Translations under genes and position numbers: made by a program
Shown: piece by piece, positions 1 through 6,689 of the stretch
Layout of the letters: every line of letters starts with the position of its first letter
Position numbering within the stretch: the stretch's first letter is position 1
Assembly (NCBI GenBank): GCA_964346295.1
Contig: CAYFUG010000001.1
Span: forward strand, 1-64,000
From: CAYFUG01 sp964346295
GTDB lineage: Bacteria; Patescibacteriota; Minisyncoccia; Moranbacterales; DUUL01
Direction of reading: 5' to 3'
Length of the DNA: 64,000 nt
The notes under the pieces: generated by a model
Databases searched by the model: none
What the model was told of the DNA's origin: nothing
Seen by the model: the letters and a program-made list of their open reading frames with translations, nothing else

Positions 1-155
1 AGAACCATCTCACTCATCATAGCCTCTTCTAGTCCTGATACCTTAGCAATTCCATCTCCTACCTCCACCACCGTACCTACCTTACGGGCCTCCGGAGTCA
101 AATCCGCTCCCTGAATTTGCTTTTTAAGCTGCTCAATAATGTAATTTTTGCTCAT
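1..155 (-). CDS. atpA: ATP synthase F1 subunit alpha, N-terminal fragment
   Basis: The first ~51 codons of the F1 alpha subunit run off the left edge of the window. The translation starts MSKNYIIEQLKKQI and contains the typical N-terminal beta-barrel sequence, with VGTVVEVGDGIAKVSGL around residues 28-44. Alpha subunits form the F1 hexamer with beta and carry non-catalytic nucleotide sites. It lies 47 bp downstream of an unknown exported-protein gene and continues the Fo/stalk genes to the right, so it is part of the same operon. No Shine-Dalgarno sequence precedes the ATG. The identification is secure; the catalytic-core part is outside the window. Confidence 0.9.
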   Translation of the reverse strand, partial: MSKNYIIEQLKKQIQGADLTPEARKVGTVVEVGDGIAKVSGLEEAMMSEMV

Positions 156-202
156 AGTTAATATAATAAAGTTAAATTTTACTTTCTAAAGAATCACAGC
201 GC

Positions 203-721
203 TCAGTAATTACTTCCCGGCCGTAGCCTCCTGTAAATCCAAATTCCAAAAACAGGAAAGGCTACAAATAATAAGATCAGCGTTCCTAAAAAAAGATAGT
301 CCTTTATTTTTTCCTTAGGTTCCTTTGAAAAATTATTTCCTTCTATGTAAATTTTTCTTTGCGGATCATCCTCTCGAGACAAACTCTTAGACCAGCTTCC
401 ATAATTCTGAGAAATGCTTCTGTCCTTAACAGAATAGCTTATTTCAGGGTTCATGTCTTTAATCGATTTCCACTCGCTCCTGCTATAAACAATCAACTGC
501 TCACCATCTTTATCGTAAAGAAAATTCTCTTGGCAAAAATTCTCAATTAGTAGCTCTACACCAGAGCAAACTGGCTCCACGGAAACCTTCAAACAAGGCA
601 ACTCTGGCTTCAATTTAACCTCAGAATAAAAGTCCTCCTTTTGAAAACAACCCGCATAAACAAAATTAAAACAAAGAGCGATAGCTACAAGAACCAACAA
701 CAATGCAAAGCTTTTCTTCAT
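203..721 (-). CDS. Unknown exported single-pass membrane protein inside the ATP synthase operon
   Basis: I do not recognise a family. The 172-residue product has an N-terminal signal peptide (hydrophobic residues 5-22, possible cleavage after VYA before a Gly-Cys). An extracytoplasmic part of about 110 residues contains four cysteines within residues 25-65, which could form two disulfides. A C-terminal membrane helix lies around residues 143-163 and is followed by a short basic tail (YRRLRPGSNY). This is a type I membrane topology. The gene starts 10 bp after atpH and ends 47 bp before atpA, so it is almost certainly cotranscribed with them. It is not a standard ATP synthase subunit. A lipoprotein reading is possible but the residue at -3 of the lipobox is Tyr, so it is weak. 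Confidence 0.75.
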   Translation of the reverse strand: MKKSFALLLVLVAIALCFNFVYAGCFQKEDFYSEVKLKPELPCLKVSVEPVCSGVELLIENFCQENFLYDKDGEQLIVYSRSEWKSIKDMNPEISYSVKDRSISQNYGSWSKSLSREDDPQRKIYIEGNNFSKEPKEKIKDYLFLGTLILLFVAFPVFGIWIYRRLRPGSNY

Positions 722-731
722 AATAAAGAAC

Positions 732-1145
732 TTAGCTTGCCTTAATTACCTCACTTAATTTCCTCACTCTTCCTTGTACGCTAGCATCCAAAACATTACC
801 CTTCCAGCGCAAAATAAATCCCCCTTTTAGGCTAGGATTTACCCGGTTTTTTAAGATAACTTTTTCCTCTTCTACTCTCTCCCTGATTACTAGCAAGCCC
901 TTGACTTGAGCAAGATCTTCTCCTACCAGCTCTTGGGCGCTCTCTATTACCACTTCTAAAAATCCTTGTTTTTTAAGTTCTAGGCGCTCCAGATCTCGTT
1001 CAATCTCCTCTAGTTTGTCTTGATCTCGATTCTTTTTAATGACATGGACCAATTCAGCCAACTGTCCCTCGCTCAAGCCAGACGCTCCTGCCTCTTGAGA
1101 AAGCTGCCAAATTAGCTGAGCGTATTGTTGAGAACTAATTTTCAT
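732..1145 (-). CDS. atpH: ATP synthase F1 subunit delta (short form)
   Basis: This is the delta subunit (OSCP-like), which connects the peripheral stalk to F1. The C-terminal signature is clear: VNPSLKGGFILRWKGNVLDASVQGRVRKL, split here as residues about 103-131, matches the family pattern of a Gly-Gly and a DxSvxgrL tail. At 137 residues it is shorter than the usual ~175-180, and the shortage is in the N-terminal helical domain that binds the alpha-subunit N termini. It follows atpF by 6 bp. Identity rests on the C-terminal motif plus its position in the operon. Confidence 0.85.
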   Translation of the reverse strand: MKISSQQYAQLIWQLSQEAGASGLSEGQLAELVHVIKKNRDQDKLEEIERDLERLELKKQGFLEVVIESAQELVGEDLAQVKGLLVIRERVEEEKVILKNRVNPSLKGGFILRWKGNVLDASVQGRVRKLSEVIKAS

Positions 1146-1151
1146 AAATTA

Positions 1152-1649
1152 TTACATAGTAGATTTTACAGTTTTTTCAATCAACTCCTTATCTTTTTGA
1201 GCATCCAACTTCTCTTCCAAAATTTTTTCGGTAGCAGCCAAAACTAACTGACCAATCTCTGTTTTCGCTTCTTGCAACATTTTATCCTTCTCGGCCTGAA
1301 TTTGCTCTTTGGCCTTTTCCGTCGCCTGAAGAGCTTTGTCTTGAGTTTCGGCCATAATCTCTGCTTTAGATTTCTCCGCTTGACTGTAAGCTTCTTCTAA
1401 TATTTTACGCGCTTCCTTTTTCACTAGTAACAGCTTTTCCTCTTTTTCCTTTTCTGCTTCCTCTAACTGCCGCTGCGCTTTCTGAGCATTTTTAAGGCCC
1501 TTCTCTATTTTTCCGGTTCGCTCATTCATAGCCTTCAACAAGGGCTTGTACGCAAATTTATACAACACCGCCACCACAATCGCGAAATTAACAACTTGAG
1601 CTAGTAATAGCTTCCAATCAATGTGAAAAGTTTCGATTAATCCTTCCAT
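1152..1649 (-). CDS. atpF: ATP synthase Fo subunit b
   Basis: The b subunit forms the peripheral stalk. One N-terminal membrane helix (about residues 12-32) is followed by the family motif YKPLLKAMNERTGKIEKGL and then a long charged, Lys/Glu/Ala-rich coiled coil that dimerises and reaches up to delta. The length of 165 residues is normal. The gene sits between atpE and atpH, as expected. A 141-bp spacer with a hairpin separates it from atpE, whereas the following gene is only 6 bp away. Confidence 0.95.
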   Translation of the reverse strand: MEGLIETFHIDWKLLLAQVVNFAIVVAVLYKFAYKPLLKAMNERTGKIEKGLKNAQKAQRQLEEAEKEKEEKLLLVKKEARKILEEAYSQAEKSKAEIMAETQDKALQATEKAKEQIQAEKDKMLQEAKTEIGQLVLAATEKILEEKLDAQKDKELIEKTVKSTM

Positions 1650-1751
1650 GATGAATAATAAAAGTTTTATACAAGTTAGCTTCTCCTGGTCGAATTACAA
1701 GGACGACTACAGTAAAATGTCCTGGCGACCAAAGTAGCTCTCTTAGCTAGA

Positions 1752-1775
1752 TCTCGGAAAAGTATAATTCCGAGA
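1752..1775 (-). other. Intercistronic hairpin between atpE and atpF
   Basis: TCTCGGAA and TTCCGAGA form a perfect 8-bp stem around an 8-nt loop. There is no U-run after it on the minus strand, so a terminator is unlikely. It may stabilise or process the atpE part of the message, since c subunits are needed in many copies. That role is inferred only. Confidence 0.4.
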
Positions 1776-1790
1776 CCTGCGCTAAAAAAA

Positions 1791-2060
<270 letters not shown>

Positions 2061-2259
2061 TTACTAGATCGACTTTATTGTATAAATTTATTTAGAGTCG
2101 GTTTTACAAAAAAATAGCCCTTAAAAAATTAATTAATAACTATTGAAACTATTCTAATTCAGAAATCACAACCGAACTACTCAGAATTAATCTGGATTTT
2201 TCCAGAAAAATTTTAACAATTCCTCTCTTCTAATAGCCAGAAAGCTGAGCTAACACTTC

Positions 2260-3210
2260 CTAATGCGCCTCCTCTGCGGTAGCCATCGTCATAAAAACTA
2301 GAATCAGCACCGCGAAAACCAAAGCCTGAATAAAACCTACCAGAATTTCTAAAAATAAAAAAGGAATGGGAACAAAGAAAGCAATCAAGGCCATCATAGA
2401 AGCCAGTAATACCTCACCAGCAAATACATTCCCAAATAAACGAAAAGACAAAGAAGCTACCTTAGCCACCTCTCCTACAACTTCAATCAATCCCACAAAA
2501 GCTTTAATCGGATTAACTAAGATCACGCTTTTGTCTTGAGAAAACTTCTTGGGAATTTCCAAAAAAGCCTCCAGGTTAATAAAACGATTAATGTAACTCC
2601 AGGTACCCACCGCTAACACTCCCATTACATGAGTGAAAAACACCGTCACTGCCGCCAAAGCCAAGGTGGTATTAAGGTCAGCTGTTCCTCCTCGGAAAAA
2701 AGGCACAAAGACTGGATGACCATCGTGCTCCTGGATAGCTCCAATGGTACCGATTCCTGGAAAAATTCCCAGCCAATTATTAATCAAGATAAACAAAAAT
2801 AGGCCTAGCACGACAGGCAAGAATTTTTCGCTTTTTTTGCGGTCCCCCGTGATAGAATCAGAGAATTGTAAAGCTCCTTCTAGGATCATCTCCATGAAAT
2901 TCTGAATTCCTCGGGGTACTTTACGGACTTTATTTCCCGCCCAAACAAAAAACAAAGAGAGGAATACCACCACTAGCACACTATTAATTAAAGAATTAGT
3001 CACGGTTAACTCTCCCAGCTGAAAAACCGGCTCCGCGAAAAGAGTAATCTCATGAGTAATTTCTTCCGTCCCTTCTTCCTGAGGATGACTAGCTGCTTCC
3101 GAATGCTCTCCTTCTATCACCTCCAGAGGAACCTCCTTCTCTTTAGTTTGGTGACCTTGATTGTCTAAATTTTCCTGAGAATCAGTATCGTGCTGAACAA
3201 TATTTGTCAT
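2260..3210 (-). CDS. atpB: ATP synthase Fo subunit a
   Basis: The a subunit provides the ion half-channels next to the c ring. The essential Arg is present in SLSFRLFGNVFAGEVLL (about residues 251-267), with the following helix rich in Phe/Leu. Several membrane helices cover residues 70-310. At 316 residues it is longer than most. The extra length is an N-terminal acidic, polar segment of about 60 residues (many Glu, Gln, His) that looks disordered and sits before the first helix. It is 45 bp downstream of the atpZ-like gene. Confidence 0.95.
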   Translation of the reverse strand: MTNIVQHDTDSQENLDNQGHQTKEKEVPLEVIEGEHSEAASHPQEEGTEEITHEITLFAEPVFQLGELTVTNSLINSVLVVVFLSLFFVWAGNKVRKVPRGIQNFMEMILEGALQFSDSITGDRKKSEKFLPVVLGLFLFILINNWLGIFPGIGTIGAIQEHDGHPVFVPFFRGGTADLNTTLALAAVTVFFTHVMGVLAVGTWSYINRFINLEAFLEIPKKFSQDKSVILVNPIKAFVGLIEVVGEVAKVASLSFRLFGNVFAGEVLLASMMALIAFFVPIPFLFLEILVGFIQALVFAVLILVFMTMATAEEAH

Positions 3211-3255
3211 TAGACTAAAAAATTATTTAAGATTCAAACTGACACCAAAATAAAA

Positions 3256-3708
3256 TCACTGACTGTTTTTTTTCTTGCTACTGTTAATGTCATCACTATC
3301 GTCTTTATCTTTCGATTTGGCAAAATCCTCTTCTTCTCTTTTTCTGATTTCCTGTGATTGATTTTTTTGAAGCCGCTTAGCTTCTTGAGCTTCATCTTCT
3401 ATCTTTTTTATAAAATCAGAACTCTCTTGAATAATTTTCCACATTGAGATAAAAAAAGCAAACAGGGTTAATCCCAAAAGCAACCAGGGTTCGGTTTGAT
3501 ATCTCTGATCTAGCCATCTTCCGGCTAACAAAGCTAGGATGAGTGGAGCTACAACCCAACCACTTACTCGATAAAACAAGCTCAAGCCTTGGACCCATTG
3601 CCCATTACTAGACTCTTGTTTTTCATCATTAACCGGCTCCTGACCGTTTTCAGATTGGTTTTCTCTTTCCTGACCTAATGAAGAACTTCGTTTTTTATAA
3701 TTGCTCAT
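3256..3708 (-). CDS. AtpZ/AtpI-family ATP synthase accessory protein
   Basis: The gene heads the ATP synthase operon and encodes a small two-helix membrane protein. The central part, GWVVAPLILALLAGRWLDQ and a second helix (about residues 78-96), matches the AtpZ/AtpI family (putative F0F1-ATPase subunit). These proteins are implicated in c-ring assembly or Mg2+ supply. N- and C-terminal tails are long, polar and charged (Lys/Glu/Ser/Asp) and probably disordered; the core alone would be near the usual length of 80-100. The assignment to this superfamily is good, but AtpI versus AtpZ is not resolved. Confidence 0.8.
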   Translation of the reverse strand: MSNYKKRSSSLGQERENQSENGQEPVNDEKQESSNGQWVQGLSLFYRVSGWVVAPLILALLAGRWLDQRYQTEPWLLLGLTLFAFFISMWKIIQESSDFIKKIEDEAQEAKRLQKNQSQEIRKREEEDFAKSKDKDDSDDINSSKKKNSQ

Positions 3709-3819
3709 CTCAAGGGCTCTTCCTAGTTATTACTTACCTTTCTAGAATAAATTTTCCGGAGCGGAAAGTCAACCTCCGCCAACTGGCTATTTTTAAAAAT
3801 CCTAAAATTTCCATAAAAA

Positions 3820-3846
3820 TAAGGGCATACCGCCGGCATGCCCTTA
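3820..3846 (-). terminator. Rho-independent terminator after the DUF3352-like gene
   Basis: TAAGGGCAT and ATGCCCTTA form a perfect 9-bp stem with a 9-nt GC-rich loop. On the minus strand it is followed by TTTTTATGG. It lies 22 bp after the stop codon of the gene ending at 3868 and separates that gene from the ATP synthase operon. Confidence 0.75.
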
Positions 3847-3867
3847 TAACGCTTTCTTTAAAAGTAA

Positions 3868-6612
3868 CTACATATTTTTCAAGATTTCTTCTGCCTCTTC
3901 TTTTTCGTCAGCTGGTAATTCTTTGATCTCAAAGAAAGTGGTTCCTTTAACATACTCCCCTTCTCTTACAATAGTATTTACTCCAGTAACCGCATTCAAG
4001 GTCTTAAATATCTTGCTTATCGCCAATGCCTGCTCTTCCATTTCCTGTGCTGAGGGAGTTAGAGCTGCTTCTAGAGGAGAAACTGGTGTCATTGAACCAG
4101 AAAGAGAATTCTCCTCGCTTTCCTCCGCAACGGTAGCCTGCTGCTCATAGTGTCTCTGGGATTCATAATAAACATACTCCACGACATTCCATAAACCATA
4201 AGGCCGAATGTAGCCCTTACTGTATCCTTCATTAACTCCTAGCCGCTGAACAGCCTTTTGAAAGTTTTCATTTTGAACAAGCTTCTCCTCTTTATCAGAA
4301 GAAAACTCTTCCATCAACTTTCCGACAGTGGCGTAATTAGAAGCTAAAATCATCTTCCCTTCCCAAAAACCGAAGTCGAAGGAAAAGTCGAAAGGCAGCA
4401 TCCCCTCACTCATATCTTTAAGAGGCAATTTGTAAGAATAAATCTTTCCCAAAGCAGTCTCAGTTTCCTGAAGTCTGGTATTAGTTATCAAGTCAATCAT
4501 TTTTTGTTGCTTAGCGATCATTTGATCACAACTCTCAGGAGAATAAAATGATTGACGAGAATAAAGGCCATTATTAGGAGCAGAAGAACTACTGCTGCAC
4601 ATCATTTTCACTCTATCCAATCCAGACTGAGATTGCTCTAAGTAAACCGCCTTACCTACTTCAATTAAGTTACTGAAGACCTGAACCATCCTCTCTTTGT
4701 CCTCTACTTCCACCAGCAAAGCTCCTTCCGGGGCCTCTTGAGATTTTGTATACATTACCCCTGCCAATTCTCCGTTAAATTGATCAATTAAGTCTGTCTC
4801 GAAGTCAAATTTAATCGTCGCAGCTGCTTCATTCCGAATTTCATTTAATTTATCCCGACCTTCATCTGTTAGATAATTCTTTTTAATACTGTAGTAAAGT
4901 TCTTTGATATTGGCATAGCTGAAATAGACATCGGCAAATTTTCCATTAAGCCGAGAAGGCAGAATCTCCACTGTTCCCTCCTTGAAAGGATAATTGCTAA
5001 CGGAATCAGCAATTATTTGGTTAGAAGCCAATTGACGAATTACAATCCCGTCCTGCTCTACTCTTATCACAAAGGACCCGATCATTTCAGTGGGATGATT
5101 AAAGTAATCGGGAGGGTTATACCCACCTGGCTTAGGCAAGCTACTTCCCGGCTCCAAGGAGCTCATTAAGCGTTCCAAGTCAATATTGAAATAAACAGAA
5201 ATCAGATACTCTTCCTCCTCGCCCAGCACCTCGCTCATGGCTGCTTGAAATTTTTGATCCTCTCCTAAGCTCTGCTTTCCTTCCGTTAAAAGATCCAATT
5301 CTTCAGCCAAAGGATTTAACGAATTAAAATCAAATTTGTTTTTTGATTGACGATATTCAATCGACTCTTTAATGTAATCCTCCTTAGTAGCCATAATCCA
5401 ATTTCCCCCCAACACTGCATGGTAAGTATTTTGAGTATTCAAAAAAGAAAGCTTTTCGTCCTCGTCTTGAGGAGTACTCACTTTTACATAAGTATACCCT
5501 AGATACTCCTTTTCTTTAACTTCAATGTCATCATCAGTTTTAGCTTTTAGTTTTTCTATTACTTCCTTGGCTTTCTCCAAATTCTTAATCCGAGATCCCA
5601 TCACAAAATCCATTGGCTCTAACTCCTCATCTTCAGCAGACCCGCTCCCGGGATTTGGGAAATAATAGTCCTCAGCCTGAGCCAAAGTTTTTTCCGACAA
5701 ACCACCTCCTAAACCTGGACCCCTTGGGGATGATTGGTTGGTGATTCCTGGAAAAGATTCTTTTATGCGCACTACCTTCTTTTGGATATTGCGACTTACC
5801 ACCTCAATATTAGGAATTAAAACATACGCCTCGTTTTTCAAAACCTCTTTGATATCAGATTGATAATCCAAATTCGCCTCTTGTAGTTTTTCCTGTATAA
5901 ATTCCGCTGGACTCTTCCCTTCCCCCGCTTCGTCTAGATCTTTTTTTAAGAGATCATATCCCGGAAACTTCTTGAGATTCTCGTTTAATAATTGATACTG
6001 GTTCGCTTCAATATCAGTGTTAATCTTAAGAGCCACATTTACATCTCCTGGTAGAACTTCTTCAATCGCCACTTCCTTAAAGTTCTTTTCGTAAAACATT
6101 GCTCCCCAGGCTGCTCCTACCAACAAGCCTACTGCCAACAAAAATATTCCAGAAAAAAGCAACGCCTTCTTTAATCCACTCTTGGATTTTTGGGGCTTAG
6201 GATTAGTGGTTCCTCCCGTAAAATCCGGTGACTGCGGGGGCTGCTGAGATTGAAGAGGTTGATTCTGGCTAGCCATAGCTTGGTTATTAACTCCATTATT
6301 AAAATTACTAGCCGAAGAGCCAGCGTTATTGCCGCCGCTAGAAGCATCACTTAAATTAACCACTGGCCCTGGTTGGTTTTCAGACAAAGAAGGGCCAGAA
6401 AAGCTAGAGACGGTATGAGCCTCTTCGTTGAATAAAGGCTGGGGGGACTGCTGAGAATTTCCATCACCAAAAGACTCCTCCGTCTTACTTTTTGGCTGAG
6501 GTGCGGGCTGCGATGAAGGTGGAGATTGCGATTGTTCATTAATATTCGATTGAGAACCACCATTCTCACCAAAAACCGAGGCTCCTTCCTCTCTCAGCTT
6601 AACTTCTTGCAT
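3868..6612 (-). CDS. Large membrane-anchored protein, DUF3352-like
   Basis: The 914-residue product has three parts. Residues 1-148 are a Gln/Pro/Ser/Asn-rich, disordered cytoplasmic region. One membrane helix lies at about 149-173. A long extracytoplasmic region follows. The start of the ectodomain (LPGDVNVALKINTDIEANQ) resembles the opening of DUF3352 proteins, which are bacterial surface proteins of unknown function. Later blocks (AVLGGNWIMATKEDYIKES and MILASNYATVGKLMEE) look like two copies of the same kind of strand-helix unit. It has its own terminator and is not obviously coupled to the ATP synthase genes. The DUF3352 assignment is from memory of the motif and is moderate. Confidence 0.6.
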   Translation of the reverse strand: MQEVKLREEGASVFGENGGSQSNINEQSQSPPSSQPAPQPKSKTEESFGDGNSQQSPQPLFNEEAHTVSSFSGPSLSENQPGPVVNLSDASSGGNNAGSSASNFNNGVNNQAMASQNQPLQSQQPPQSPDFTGGTTNPKPQKSKSGLKKALLFSGIFLLAVGLLVGAAWGAMFYEKNFKEVAIEEVLPGDVNVALKINTDIEANQYQLLNENLKKFPGYDLLKKDLDEAGEGKSPAEFIQEKLQEANLDYQSDIKEVLKNEAYVLIPNIEVVSRNIQKKVVRIKESFPGITNQSSPRGPGLGGGLSEKTLAQAEDYYFPNPGSGSAEDEELEPMDFVMGSRIKNLEKAKEVIEKLKAKTDDDIEVKEKEYLGYTYVKVSTPQDEDEKLSFLNTQNTYHAVLGGNWIMATKEDYIKESIEYRQSKNKFDFNSLNPLAEELDLLTEGKQSLGEDQKFQAAMSEVLGEEEEYLISVYFNIDLERLMSSLEPGSSLPKPGGYNPPDYFNHPTEMIGSFVIRVEQDGIVIRQLASNQIIADSVSNYPFKEGTVEILPSRLNGKFADVYFSYANIKELYYSIKKNYLTDEGRDKLNEIRNEAAATIKFDFETDLIDQFNGELAGVMYTKSQEAPEGALLVEVEDKERMVQVFSNLIEVGKAVYLEQSQSGLDRVKMMCSSSSSAPNNGLYSRQSFYSPESCDQMIAKQQKMIDLITNTRLQETETALGKIYSYKLPLKDMSEGMLPFDFSFDFGFWEGKMILASNYATVGKLMEEFSSDKEEKLVQNENFQKAVQRLGVNEGYSKGYIRPYGLWNVVEYVYYESQRHYEQQATVAEESEENSLSGSMTPVSPLEAALTPSAQEMEEQALAISKIFKTLNAVTGVNTIVREGEYVKGTTFFEIKELPADEKEEAEEILKNM

Positions 6613-6689
6613 TTAATTACTAACTTTAATTTTTATTTTTAGATAAGAATATTGGAATCAGTATACCACAACCTCCCATCTAGGCAAAC

